The notes beneath the pieces were generated by a model. It was given only the letters and a program-made list of their open reading frames with translations. It had not been told where the DNA came from and made no database searches. Positions 43,282 to 52,356 of a stretch of DNA of 64,000 nucleotides are shown piece by piece. How positions within the stretch are numbered: position 1 is the first letter of the stretch; every line of letters starts with the position of its first letter. The position numbers and the translations under genes are program-made. Source of the DNA: Oceanomicrobium pacificus (GTDB taxonomy: Bacteria; Pseudomonadota; Alphaproteobacteria; Rhodobacterales; Rhodobacteraceae); contig NZ_WUWG01000001.1 of NCBI RefSeq assembly GCF_009833495.1, positions 558,001-622,000 of the forward strand, written 5' to 3'.

Positions 43282-44028
43282 ATGAAAATATCGATTGTCA
43301 CAGCGGTCTACAATTCCGAGGGCACCGTAGGCGAAGCCATTAGCAGTGTCGCGATACAAGACTATCGGGACGTCGAGCATCTGGTCATAGAAGGCAAATC
43401 CAAAGACGGATCACTGGCGGCCATAGACGCCGCCGCGCATGACCGGATGGTTCTGGTCAGTGAACCGGACACGGGCATTTACGACGCTTTGAACAAAGGG
43501 ATCGCGCAGGCGTCCGGTGATGTGGTTGGGTTCCTGCACAGCGACGACTATCTGGCACATCCAGGTGTCTTGTCGCGGATCGCAGAGGCTTTTTCCGACC
43601 CCGCCGTCGAAGCTGTATACAGCGATCTCGACTATGTCTCTCAATCAGATACGTCACGCATCGTCCGGCGCTGGGCCACCGGACCCTATTCACCGAAACG
43701 CCTGAAATGGGGCTGGATGCCAGCGCATCCCACGCTCTACCTGCGCCGTTCGGTCTACGATCGGTTCGGACAGTTCGACACAGGTTTCCGGATCGCTGCG
43801 GATTACGATTTCATTTTGCGGTACTTCTCGCAGACAGGATCCGGATCCGCTTACATCCCGGAGGTGCTCTACAAGATGCGGCTCGGCGGCGAAAGCAACC
43901 GCGACGTCGGGCGGATCATGCGCAAATCGACAGAGGATTATCGCGCGATCCGCCGCAATGGGGTGGGTGGGCCGATCACCTTGATGATGAAGAACGTGTC
44001 AAAGCTGAAACAATTCTTGCCGCGATAA
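43282..44028 (+). CDS. Glycosyltransferase family 2 (WcaA-like)
   Basis: Cytoplasmic or membrane-peripheral glycosyltransferase of 248 residues with the GT-A fold. Visible are the nucleotide-sugar start MKISIVTAVYNSEGTVGEAI, the acidic PDTGIYDALNKGI and GFLHSDDY (the metal-binding Asp pair), followed by FRIAADYDFILRY. It resembles glycosyltransferases of colanic-acid and O-antigen clusters. Codon and base use are less GC-rich than in the catabolic operons. It lies 388 bp before gmd, so it may use GDP-mannose or GDP-fucose to build a surface polysaccharide. Confidence 0.85.
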   Translation: MKISIVTAVYNSEGTVGEAISSVAIQDYRDVEHLVIEGKSKDGSLAAIDAAAHDRMVLVSEPDTGIYDALNKGIAQASGDVVGFLHSDDYLAHPGVLSRIAEAFSDPAVEAVYSDLDYVSQSDTSRIVRRWATGPYSPKRLKWGWMPAHPTLYLRRSVYDRFGQFDTGFRIAADYDFILRYFSQTGSGSAYIPEVLYKMRLGGESNRDVGRIMRKSTEDYRAIRRNGVGGPITLMMKNVSKLKQFLPR

Positions 44029-44416
44029 CTCCGAGCAAATCAGACTTAACGGTCTGGCCCGAGGGGGAGCTGAAACCGTGCCTTGCCTCTGAGCCGGTTG
44101 GAAAGCTTCCGTCACGCCGTTGCGGTCAACGACGCTTTCCACCCTGACCATCAAGAACAGCTGATCGGACTTGGCTTCAGAGCGTCTCAAGTCCGAGTTT
44201 CGTAGATCCGGGTTAGGACAAGATTCACTTAAATCACCGTCAAATCCTGAACAGAACAATCGCAAATTCGAACGGACGTGCACCAAACACAATGCCGCTG
44301 CTCAATTCGGTTTCCTATTTCAGAAAGTCCGTGCGGCTCCTTTCCGCAATACTTTTCGCAGTTCCAGATGTAGCATTTGTCATTCAGCGAACTCATCACT
44401 TTGGGAATATTCAAAA
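44029..44416. other. Intergenic region before gmd with a 9-bp hairpin
   Basis: About 388 bp without a recognisable gene. TCGGACTTG at 44165-44173 pairs with CAAGTCCGA at 44188-44196 (14-nt loop); no T run follows. The frame that runs through from 44171 into gmd lacks coding features, so gmd is taken to start at 44417. The stretch could be a decayed gene or insertion remnant, but I cannot show it. Confidence 0.45.
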
Positions 44417-45538
44417 ATGTCCAAATGTGCGCTTATTACGGGAATCACCGGTCAGGATGGCTCCTATCTCGCCGAACTCCTTTTGGAAAAAGGATACGTG
44501 GTTCACGGGATCAAACGGCGGGCATCGTTGTTCAATACGGGCCGGGTTGACCACATTTACGAAGGTCCGCAGTCCGTCAATGCGCGGTTCCGTCTGCACT
44601 ATGGCGACCTGTCGGACACGTCTAACCTCACCCGCATTCTGCGGGAGGTGGAACCGGATGAGGTCTATAATCTGGGCGCGCAGTCCCATGTCGCAGTGAG
44701 TTTCGAGGCTCCCGAATACACCGCCGACGTGGACGCGCTCGGCACATTGCGCTTGCTGGAAGCGATCCGGTTTCTCGGGCTGGAAAAGAAAACGAGATTC
44801 TACCAGGCCTCCACGTCGGAACTCTACGGTCTGGTGCAGGAGGCTCCGCAAAAGGAAACCACGCCGTTCCACCCGCGCTCGCCCTATGCGGTGGCCAAGT
44901 TGTATGCTTATTGGATCACCGTGAACTACAGGGAAGCCTATGGGCTCTACGCCTGCAACGGCATCCTCTTCAATCACGAGAGCCCCCGGCGCGGGGAGAC
45001 GTTCGTCACCCGCAAGATCACACGCGGGCTCGCCAACATTGCTCAGGGGATCGAGAACTGCCTCTACATGGGCAACATAGACAGTTTGCGCGACTGGGGG
45101 CATGCCAAAGACTATGTTCGCATGCAGTGGCTGATGCTCCAGCAGGACCAGCCCGAAGATTACGTGATCGCGACGGGTGTGCAATATTCCGTAAGGGAGT
45201 TCATCACCTGGGCCGCGCGCGAATTGGGCATCGAACTGGCGTTCAGCGGCACCGGCGTAGAGGAGATCGCAACGGTTGCAGCGGTGACATCCGACATGGC
45301 ACCGGCGGTGAAGGTCGGCGACATATTAATGCGTATCGACCCGCGCTATTTCAGACCCGCCGAGGTGGACACGCTCCTCGGCGACCCAACCAAAGCCAAG
45401 GAAGGTCTAGGCTGGACGCCGGAAATCACCGCCCGGGAAATGTGTGCCGAAATGGTGGCCGAGGATCTAAAGACCGCCCGCCGCCATGCGCTCCTGAGGG
45501 ACCATGGGCTGGAAACGCCCGTGAGCACAGAAGGGTAA
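44417..45538 (+). CDS. gmd: GDP-mannose 4,6-dehydratase
   Basis: Converts GDP-D-mannose to GDP-4-keto-6-deoxy-D-mannose, the first step to GDP-L-fucose or GDP-rhamnose. The 373-residue protein is a full-length extended SDR: NADP loop [19 protein letters not shown], the catalytic ASTSELYG and [10 protein letters not shown] (YxxxK), and [21 protein letters not shown], all diagnostic of Gmd. The start matches the normal N-terminus of the family, although no strong ribosome site is visible. It is followed after 4 bp by GDP-fucose synthase, so the two genes make GDP-L-fucose together. Confidence 0.96.
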   Translation: MSKCALITGITGQDGSYLAELLLEKGYVVHGIKRRASLFNTGRVDHIYEGPQSVNARFRLHYGDLSDTSNLTRILREVEPDEVYNLGAQSHVAVSFEAPEYTADVDALGTLRLLEAIRFLGLEKKTRFYQASTSELYGLVQEAPQKETTPFHPRSPYAVAKLYAYWITVNYREAYGLYACNGILFNHESPRRGETFVTRKITRGLANIAQGIENCLYMGNIDSLRDWGHAKDYVRMQWLMLQQDQPEDYVIATGVQYSVREFITWAARELGIELAFSGTGVEEIATVAAVTSDMAPAVKVGDILMRIDPRYFRPAEVDTLLGDPTKAKEGLGWTPEITAREMCAEMVAEDLKTARRHALLRDHGLETPVSTEG

Positions 45539-45542
45539 GCAC

Positions 45543-46502
45543 ATGAAGGTCTATGTAGCGGGTCATCGCGGCATGGTCGGCAACGCGATATGTCAGGCAT
45601 TGGCGTTGCGCGACGGGGTAAAGATCATCACCCGAACGAGCGAAGAGTTGGACCTGACCCACCAAGCGGCCGTCCGCGATTTCATGGCTTCGGAACGCCC
45701 CGATCAGGTAATCCTCGCCGCTGCCAGGGTCGGCGGCATCCACGCCAACACAAGATATCCGGCTCAATTCATTTATGAAAACCTGATGATCGAGGCCAAC
45801 GTGATCCATCAGGCTCATGAGGCAGGCGTCCAGACGCTTTTGCAGCTTGGGTCATCGTGCATTTATCCCAAGTTCGCACCTCAGCCGATGGTCGAGGACG
45901 CGCTGCTGACGGGCAAACTCGAACCCACGAACGAGCCGTACGCGATTGCAAAAATCGCCGGCATCAAGCTCTGCGAAAGTTACAACCGGCAATATGGACG
46001 TGACTACCGTTCGGTCATGCCGACAAACCTTTACGGCCCCGGCGATAATTTCCATCCTGAAAACTCACATGTTCTGCCCGCGCTCATTCGCCGCTTCCAT
46101 GAAGCGAAAATGTCCGGTCTGCCGGAGGTTAAGATTTGGGGCACCGGCACGCCCCGCCGTGAATTTCTCCATGTGAGCGATATGGCGAAGGCAAGCCTCT
46201 TCGTACTGGATTTGCCCAAGGAAACATACGATCGCGAAACGGACCCGATGCTCAGCCACATCAACGTGGGCAGCGGCAAAGATGTCACGATACTGGAGCT
46301 AGCTCGAATGATTGCGCGGATTGTTGGCTATGACGGCAAGATCGAAACCGACCCCAGCAAACCCGACGGCACCCCGCGCAAGCTCTTGGATGTCAGCCGG
46401 TTGAAGCGCCTTGGCTGGAGCGCGGACATTGGTTTGGAACAGGGTATCGCCGAGACCTACAACTGGTATTTGAACACCGTGAGCACACGTCAATCCGGAT
46501 AG
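45543..46502 (+). CDS. fcl: GDP-L-fucose synthase
   Basis: NADPH-dependent epimerase/reductase that turns GDP-4-keto-6-deoxymannose into GDP-L-fucose; 319 residues, the normal size. The nucleotide loop is [12 protein letters not shown], the catalytic residues appear in [14 protein letters not shown] and [16 protein letters not shown], and the substrate region reads [32 protein letters not shown] ribosome site AAGGG lies upstream and gmd ends 4 bp before. The product presumably feeds fucosylation of a surface polysaccharide by the nearby glycosyltransferase. Confidence 0.96.
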   Translation: MKVYVAGHRGMVGNAICQALALRDGVKIITRTSEELDLTHQAAVRDFMASERPDQVILAAARVGGIHANTRYPAQFIYENLMIEANVIHQAHEAGVQTLLQLGSSCIYPKFAPQPMVEDALLTGKLEPTNEPYAIAKIAGIKLCESYNRQYGRDYRSVMPTNLYGPGDNFHPENSHVLPALIRRFHEAKMSGLPEVKIWGTGTPRREFLHVSDMAKASLFVLDLPKETYDRETDPMLSHINVGSGKDVTILELARMIARIVGYDGKIETDPSKPDGTPRKLLDVSRLKRLGWSADIGLEQGIAETYNWYLNTVSTRQSG

Positions 46503-46733
46503 GTCTTCCATCGGTTCTGCAAAAAACCGCCATGTCCTTCGACCTCTAGTCTGGTTGAGAATGCCCGACTGGGCCGCAGGTTTTGTTGTCGTGAAAAACG
46601 CTCGTGACGGGCGCGGCCGGTCAGTTGAATACCCAATTTCGACCAACCATCGGCTTAGATACGCATGAAGCCACGTCAATCGGCCGGAACCGCACGCTTG
46701 GGATCACCTCCAAGCCGGTCGGCCACCCGATCA

Positions 46734-47600
46734 TCACGCGTCACGACCGGCCCAATTTATCTCCATGACAAGGCTCAGACACGCGCCGCGCTCCAGAACT
46801 GTCAGCCCCGGCAATTCCGGCATGTTGTGGGCATCGACCGGATGGCTGACCGGCTCGAAGCAGAAGAAATCCGCCGCCGATGACGGGGAATAGACGATGG
46901 CCGTGTCCAAAGGCGATGTAATCGCAACATCGATGCCGAGCGCCGGTTGCTCCACACAGGCAGATCCGGACCACGCACAGAAGGCATTGTTGATCAGGCC
47001 TTCGGGAAGAGCGCGTCCCTGCGCATAGTCCCAATCGCCCGCCGCGGGCACTTCTTCAGTTGGCAGATATCGGACATCCTGCAACCAGACGGTCTTCGCT
47101 TCGAACGCAAGGCGCGTGTCCTGATACCGGGGCAGCCAAGGGTGAAACCCGCCACCGAAGGGCAGCCGTTCGCCGGTGTTGGTCACGGCCAGACTGGCAC
47201 TGAGCGCACCGTGCGAAAGCCTGTAGTCGAGGCGTGCCGAGTAACGCCACGGTCCGATGTCACCCTTGTCGAGAACGAGCACGGCGTGCGCCGCACTCGT
47301 CTGCACGACCTGCCAGCCGCGCTGGAACCCGTCGCCATGGATCGGACAGGCCTCGCCTTCCAGATTCGGAGCCACATCGTAGGTGCGGCCTTCAAATGTG
47401 AATGCTCCGCCGCCGATCCGGTTGGAGAAGGGCACAAGGACATTCGATGCAAGGTCGAAAGACGCAGCACCAGCCAGCGACCGGAGGACCGGAACCGCCT
47501 GCCCGCCTGTCTTGGCCCACATGCCGGCCACCGCGCCGCCCAGTTCGGGCGCAAGCGCGACCTTCGACCGGTCATCTTCAAGTTCCAGGAGCGCGGCCAC
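46734..47600 (-). CDS. Aldose 1-epimerase (galactose mutarotase-like)
   Basis: Interconverts alpha and beta anomers of the incoming sugar; 288 residues. The mutarotase pattern is clear: LVPFSNRIGGGAFTFEGRTY, PIHGDGFQRGW with a catalytic His, GGGFHPWLP with the second His, and the C-terminal CFEPVSHPVDAHN containing the Glu base. GTG 47600 is chosen because GGAGG lies 8 nt upstream and the enzyme fold begins right there; it overlaps the SDR end by 23 bp. Earlier in-frame codons lie within the SDR gene and give unrelated residues. Last gene of the seven-gene operon. Confidence 0.85.
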   Translation of the reverse strand: MAALLELEDDRSKVALAPELGGAVAGMWAKTGGQAVPVLRSLAGAASFDLASNVLVPFSNRIGGGAFTFEGRTYDVAPNLEGEACPIHGDGFQRGWQVVQTSAAHAVLVLDKGDIGPWRYSARLDYRLSHGALSASLAVTNTGERLPFGGGFHPWLPRYQDTRLAFEAKTVWLQDVRYLPTEEVPAAGDWDYAQGRALPEGLINNAFCAWSGSACVEQPALGIDVAITSPLDTAIVYSPSSAADFFCFEPVSHPVDAHNMPELPGLTVLERGACLSLVMEINWAGRDA

Positions 47601-48339
47601 CCTGCCAGCCTCCGTCGATGCCGATATTCTGCCCGGTGATATGGCGTGCCTCGTCGGATACGAGGAACGACACCAGATCGGCAATATCCTCCGGCTCGAT
47701 CCGCGTCTTGAGACATTGCTGTTCCAGCACCCAGTCGGAATAGTCCTGTGCCTTGTCGGCAAAAACCCGTGCCTCGGCCTCGCTGACCACGGCACCCGGC
47801 GCGACGCCGTTCACGGTGATCCCGTGTGCCCCGAGCTCGCGTGCCAGCGTCACCGTCAGCCCCAGGAGCGCACCTTTCGACGCAACATAAGGCACATATC
47901 CGTCAAGGATCCCCTTGAGTGTCACGGAGGTGAAATTGATCACCCTGCCCCACCCCTGCGCTTTCATATGTTCCGCACAGACGGTGGTGAGCGCAAAGGC
48001 GGCCGAGCTATTCACCCGGATCTGGTCCTCATATTGCGAGAGGGTGAACGCATCATAGGGCCGGTTGATGATGAGCGCGGCATTGTTGATGAGAATGTCG
48101 AACCCGCCGGCATCCCGCGCCGCCGCACGGACCGTTTCGCTGGCGGCGTCCAGATCGTTCAGATCGCAGGGGACGAACGCGGCCCCGAGCGCGCTGGCGC
48201 GCCGCGCGCCATCCTCGATATCGGGATGCTCCAGAACCGTGACCCTTGCGCCATCCGCGGCCAGTTTGGCGGCCTGTGCCCGCCCCAGCGAGCCAAGCCC
48301 GCCTGTCAGAAGTACCTTCCGCCCTTGATGTCGTGACAT
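47578..48339 (-). CDS. Short-chain dehydrogenase, probable sugar 1-dehydrogenase
   Basis: SDR of 253 residues. Coenzyme loop TGGLGSLGRAQ, NNAALI, catalytic Ser in FTSVTLKG, and YVASKG are present; the C-terminal GQNIGIDGGW is typical. In the operon with mutarotase, importer and acid-sugar dehydratase it is best read as the enzyme that oxidises the sugar to its lactone. A ribosome site GAGGGAGGGG precedes ATG 48339; the longer frame upstream is a shadow of the ATPase gene. Confidence 0.87.
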   Translation of the reverse strand: MSRHQGRKVLLTGGLGSLGRAQAAKLAADGARVTVLEHPDIEDGARRASALGAAFVPCDLNDLDAASETVRAAARDAGGFDILINNAALIINRPYDAFTLSQYEDQIRVNSSAAFALTTVCAEHMKAQGWGRVINFTSVTLKGILDGYVPYVASKGALLGLTVTLARELGAHGITVNGVAPGAVVSEAEARVFADKAQDYSDWVLEQQCLKTRIEPEDIADLVSFLVSDEARHITGQNIGIDGGWQGGRAPGT

Positions 48340-48349
48340 GTCCCCTCCC

Positions 48350-49084
48350 TCAAAGCACATCCAGAATTTCATCCATGCTCGTGTCGTCCACGCGCTTGTC
48401 GAGCACCACTTCCCCGCGCGCCATCGCCACGATCCGGTCGCTGCATTCCATGACATGGTGGATGTTGTGGCTGATGAAGATGCCGGGTATTCCCAATTCT
48501 TTCAGTGACTTGACGAAGCCCAGCACCTTCTGTGTCTCCTTGACCGCCAGATGGTTGGTCGGCTCGTCGAGGATCATCACCTTGGACTTGAAATGCATCG
48601 CCCGCGCGATTGCGACCCCCTGACGCTGGCCGCCGGACAGTTCGCCGACGAGCGCATCGGGGCTGCGCAGATGCAGGTCCACATCCGCGATGGCCTGAAC
48701 CGACTCCGCCGCCATCTTCTTGGTGTCGAGGATGCCGATCCCGCCAACTGACCATTTCAACGGCTCGCGCCCGATGAACATGTTGCGCGCGATCGACATT
48801 GTCGGGACCATCGAATTGTACTGGTAGATCGTCTCGATCCCGGCTTCCATCGCATCGGCAGGTCCCTTGAACCGGACCTTCTTGCCCTCGAAGAAAATCT
48901 CTCCCTCCGTTGGCGCTTGCGTGCCCGACAGGATGTTGATGAGGGTGGATTTTCCCGCGCCATTGTCCCCGACAAGGCCCACGGTTTCGCCGCGATGGAA
49001 GTCCAGATCCACGCCTTTCAGCGCGTGAACGCCCGAATACCATTTGTGCAGGTTCCTGACCCGGATGATCGGTTCGTTGCTCAC
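48350..49084 (-). CDS. Sugar ABC transporter ATP-binding protein, single NBD (FrcA/XylG-like short form)
   Basis: ATPase of 244 residues, about half of the RbsA/MglA length, with one nucleotide-binding domain as in FrcA. Walker A GDNGAGKSTLINILSG, signature LSGGQRQGVAIARAM, Walker B VMILDEPTNHLAV and FISHN (switch His) are visible. It starts with GTG 49084, overlapping the permease stop (GTGA). The single ATPase presumably works as a homodimer with the one permease. Confidence 0.92.
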   Translation of the reverse strand: MSNEPIIRVRNLHKWYSGVHALKGVDLDFHRGETVGLVGDNGAGKSTLINILSGTQAPTEGEIFFEGKKVRFKGPADAMEAGIETIYQYNSMVPTMSIARNMFIGREPLKWSVGGIGILDTKKMAAESVQAIADVDLHLRSPDALVGELSGGQRQGVAIARAMHFKSKVMILDEPTNHLAVKETQKVLGFVKSLKELGIPGIFISHNIHHVMECSDRIVAMARGEVVLDKRVDDTSMDEILDVL

Positions 49085-50067
49085 TTGCCCGTCTCCACCT
49101 TGATGGATTTCGCCTTGCGCCGGAGCCAGGCATTCAGGATCACGGCAAAGACCGTCAGCGCGCCGAGCACCATCTTGAACCAGTTCGCATCCACCTGCGA
49201 CAGGACCAGCCCGTTGTCGATCACGCGGATCAGCGTCGCGCCGATAATGCCGCCGAAGATCGTCCCGATCCCGCCGGTCAGGGCCGTGCCTCCGATAACG
49301 GCCGCCGCGACGGCTTGCAGTTCAAGTCCCTCGCCGATCGACGGCAGCGGTGCGCCCAGCCGCATCACCTGCAAGGAGCCGGCAAATCCGGCCAGCAGCG
49401 AACAGATCATGAAGCAGGCAACTTTCACCCGCTTTGTCGGAATGCCCATGGATTCCGCCGCCGGAAGGAAACCGCCCGTGGCCCGGACCCAGTTTCCGAA
49501 ATTCGTGCGCGACAGCAGAAGCGTGACCAGCACGGCAATCGCCACGAACCAGAGGAACGACATGCGGAACATGTCGCCCGGTCCGACATAGGCGACAAAG
49601 AGCCATTTGGGAAAGGCGCCGTTCGGCAGGAGCGGCGGAAAGCCCCCCGAGATCACGACCGTGATCGAGCGGGCGACAAAAAGCATACCAAGCGTCGTGA
49701 TGAAGCTCGGAATGGCAAAGCGGACCGTCAGCACACCGTTCACCAGCCCCACGAGCAGCGCCACGCAAAGACCGAGTGCGAAGGCGGGCAAGAACGGCCA
49801 ACCCGCTTCCAGCGTCACCGCCATCGCCATCGGGGTGAGGGCGAACACAGATCCGACGGACAGGTCGAACTCTCCGCAGATCATCAGAAGCGTCACGCCT
49901 ACGGCGACGAGCGCGACCTCGGGCAACAGGCCGAGAATACCCTGCAGGTTTGCCGCGCTCAGAAAGACGCCGCCGGAGCGCGCCTGGAACACAACGGTCA
50001 GGAGAAGAAGGAACGCCACGCCGGCCAGCTCCGGCTTCTCCAGATAGATTTTCAGGAAACGTTTCAT
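49081..50067 (-). CDS. Sugar ABC transporter permease (RbsC/FrcC type)
   Basis: Inner-membrane permease of 328 residues with about ten hydrophobic segments. BPD_transp_2 patterns include VALVAVGVTLLMICGEFDLSVGSVFAL, GLVNGVLTVRFAIPSFITTLGMLFVARS and AVIGGTALTGGIGTIFGGIIGA. The chosen ATG 50067 begins MKRFLKIYLEKPEL; the longer upstream frame runs into the hairpin region. It is the only channel gene of this importer, so a homodimer is expected. Confidence 0.91.
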   Translation of the reverse strand: MKRFLKIYLEKPELAGVAFLLLLTVVFQARSGGVFLSAANLQGILGLLPEVALVAVGVTLLMICGEFDLSVGSVFALTPMAMAVTLEAGWPFLPAFALGLCVALLVGLVNGVLTVRFAIPSFITTLGMLFVARSITVVISGGFPPLLPNGAFPKWLFVAYVGPGDMFRMSFLWFVAIAVLVTLLLSRTNFGNWVRATGGFLPAAESMGIPTKRVKVACFMICSLLAGFAGSLQVMRLGAPLPSIGEGLELQAVAAAVIGGTALTGGIGTIFGGIIGATLIRVIDNGLVLSQVDANWFKMVLGALTVFAVILNAWLRRKAKSIKVETGK

Positions 50068-50094
50068 GAAAGGTTGGTCCTTGGGAAAGCGGGA

Positions 50095-50130
50095 CCGGAC
50101 CGCAGGCAACGGAGACAGCCTGCGGTCCGG
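50095..50130 (-). other. Strong hairpin after binding-protein gene
   Basis: A perfect 13-bp inverted repeat (CCGGACCGCAGGC and complement) with a 10-nt loop starts 8 bp after the binding-protein stop in the minus transcript. No U tract follows. It separates the binding-protein message from the permease gene. Confidence 0.7.
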
Positions 50131-50138
50131 CCGGTCCG

Positions 50139-51113
50139 TCAGCGGAGGCCCTGCTTGGCAAGGTCCCAAAGCGCAGGGACATCTTCTGCAAGAACAATGC
50201 CCTGACCTGTGTCGACATCAGCCGGCGACAGGTTGACGGTATGGGCGAGATAGGCCTGCATGACCGGAATGAAGCCCTGCATGTAGGGTTGCTGGTCAAC
50301 CTGGACCTGAATGTATCCGGCTTCCATCTGCTGCAGCACTTCGGCTACGATATCGAAACCGCCCATCAGGACTGTGCCAGGTTCCACGCCGCGGTCTGCC
50401 AGGACTTGAGCGACGTAGGCATGCCAGAGGCCTGTATCGAAGTAAGCGGTCGTGTCGGGGTTTGCGTTCAGGTAGGCCCCGACACGTTCGGCCACGACAG
50501 CACCGTCCGTGCCGGTGTCGAGGCGGACGATCTCGACCTCCCGGTCAGGGTTGGCGGCCTTGAATTCTTCCAGGAACTGCATCACGCCGGCACCGCGCTG
50601 CTCGGACCAGTTCTGGCCCGGGGCGGAAATGCCCACCACGGCCTTGATCGGCCCTTCGGCGGGGAAGAATTCGGACATTTTCTTGCCGAGCGAATAGCCG
50701 GCCGGAATGAAGCCCTGACCGACGAAGGATGCGCGCGCATTGCCGTCCGCGCCCTCTGTATCATCGACATTGACCGCCATGGTGATGACGCCATTGTCCA
50801 CGGCCCGCTGGATGATGTCGTCGAACGCGTTATTGTCGACGATCGAGGTCAGGAGCGCGTCAGGGTTGCCGGCCAGCGCGGCCATCATGTTCGCCGCCTG
50901 CTGGTCGATCGCACCTTCCGTCTGGGTGAAGATCATCTGGCAGTTCGCCTCGATCTTGGCACAGGCATCGTCAAAGCCCTTCTTCACGGCCTGCCAGAAC
51001 GGGTTGGATGCAGAGGAATGGTGCGTGAACACGATGTTCATCGGCCCCTCCGCCGCGACCGGCCCCGCCAGAAGCGCGGTGGCCAGCGCTGTTGCACCGA
51101 GCAGTTTCTTCAT
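50139..51113 (-). CDS. Sugar ABC transporter substrate-binding protein
   Basis: Periplasmic binding protein, 324 residues, of the RbsB/FrcB-like group. Signal peptide MKKLLGATALATALLAGPVAA; mature protein starts EGPMNIVFTHHSSASNPFWQAVKKGFDDACAK. The hinge-type patterns SIVDNNAFDDIIQRAVDNG and VLMGGFDIVAEVLQQMEAGYIQ are typical of sugar binders. It lies 26 bp after the dehydratase gene, so enzyme and transporter share a transcript. Confidence 0.91.
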   Translation of the reverse strand: MKKLLGATALATALLAGPVAAEGPMNIVFTHHSSASNPFWQAVKKGFDDACAKIEANCQMIFTQTEGAIDQQAANMMAALAGNPDALLTSIVDNNAFDDIIQRAVDNGVITMAVNVDDTEGADGNARASFVGQGFIPAGYSLGKKMSEFFPAEGPIKAVVGISAPGQNWSEQRGAGVMQFLEEFKAANPDREVEIVRLDTGTDGAVVAERVGAYLNANPDTTAYFDTGLWHAYVAQVLADRGVEPGTVLMGGFDIVAEVLQQMEAGYIQVQVDQQPYMQGFIPVMQAYLAHTVNLSPADVDTGQGIVLAEDVPALWDLAKQGLR

Positions 51114-51139
51114 CAGTTTTCTCCTCCCAGAGTAATGCG

Positions 51140-52342
51140 TCAGATGTCGGACGCGGTTGTTTCCCGCCGCAGGACGGTGAAGGCCCTGTCAAGTTCGGGA
51201 TTGAGATCCATACCCAGCCCGGGGCCGGGCGGAACCGTGATCATGCCGTTGGTGACGGTGGGCAAGGCGGTGACCAGATCGCGGTACCAGGTCTTGTAGA
51301 AAGCCCGGACGCTCTCTTGTACCAGCGCATTCGGCGCGTTCAGCGACAGGTGCGTCGAGGCGCCAAGCACCACCGGTCCGGTACAGTCATGCGGGGCCAC
51401 GGGCAGATGCCACGCCTCTGCCATGGCGGCGATCTTTCGCGCCTCGCTCAACCCGCCGCACCATGAAATGTCGAGCATCATCACGCCCGCGGCACCGGTT
51501 TCCAGAAGGTCGCGGAACGCCCAGCGCGAACCGAGTGTCTCGGATGCGGAGATGGGGGCCGTACTGGCCTCTGCATAGCGCTTCAGGCTGCTCAGGCTGT
51601 CCATCTTGATCGGGTCTTCGTGCCAGAAGGTCTTGAACGGCGCCAGCTCGCGCGCGATCTGCATGGCCGGCAGCAGCTGCCACATCGAGTGGAACTCGAC
51701 CATGATGTCCATCTTGTTGCCCAGCGCTTCGCGGATCTTGCGAAACGGCTCCAGCGCGGCATCAAGGTCCGGTCCCGATATATACTGTCCGCGCGACTTT
51801 TCGGCGGCCATGTCGAACGGCCAGATCTTCATGGCCGTGATGCCTTCCTCGTAGAGCGACAGGGCCAGTTCGTCGGCGCGGTGCAGGAAGCCGTTCAGAT
51901 CGTCATAGTCGGTGCTGGCCGCCAGCCCGTAATTGTCCGATTGCTGGCCTGTCGCCTTCTTGATGTATTCGGTTCCGGCGCAAGTGTTATAGGTACGGAT
52001 TTCGGGCTTGGAGAACCCGCCAAGGAGTTGGGCGACCGGCTGGCCTGTCACCTTGCCGAACAGGTCCCACAAGGCGATGTCGAAGGCCGAGTTGCCGCGC
52101 ACTTCCGCTCCGGACGACCGGAAACCGAGATAGCCCACCAACTCGCTGGCCAGCAGGTCGATCTGCAGCGGATCGCGGCCGATGACCCGCGGCGCGACAT
52201 ATTCGTGAAGATAGGTCTCGACCGTCTCGGCGATGAAGAACGTCTCGCCGAGGCCGACCAGCCCCTCGTCAGTATGGACGTGAACCCACAAGAGATTGGG
52301 CCGCTCTTCGATGCGAATGGTTTCTATCTTGGTGATCTTCAT
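51140..52342 (-). CDS. Mandelate racemase/enolase-superfamily sugar-acid dehydratase
   Basis: Predicted acid-sugar dehydratase of 400 residues. The capping domain starts MKITKIETIRIEERPN; the barrel has the acid/base Lys in AMKIWPFD, metal ligands in VEFHSMW, WHEDPIKM and SASETLGSRW, and the catalytic His in APHDCTGPVV. These features fit galactonate/arabinonate-type dehydratases of the MR subgroup, but the exact acid cannot be read. It follows the FadR-type regulator by 14 bp. With SDR and SMP-30 lactonase it makes an aldose to 2-keto-3-deoxy-acid route. Confidence 0.87.
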   Translation of the reverse strand: MKITKIETIRIEERPNLLWVHVHTDEGLVGLGETFFIAETVETYLHEYVAPRVIGRDPLQIDLLASELVGYLGFRSSGAEVRGNSAFDIALWDLFGKVTGQPVAQLLGGFSKPEIRTYNTCAGTEYIKKATGQQSDNYGLAASTDYDDLNGFLHRADELALSLYEEGITAMKIWPFDMAAEKSRGQYISGPDLDAALEPFRKIREALGNKMDIMVEFHSMWQLLPAMQIARELAPFKTFWHEDPIKMDSLSSLKRYAEASTAPISASETLGSRWAFRDLLETGAAGVMMLDISWCGGLSEARKIAAMAEAWHLPVAPHDCTGPVVLGASTHLSLNAPNALVQESVRAFYKTWYRDLVTALPTVTNGMITVPPGPGLGMDLNPELDRAFTVLRRETTASDI

Positions 52343-52356
52343 CAGTTCGAATGCCT

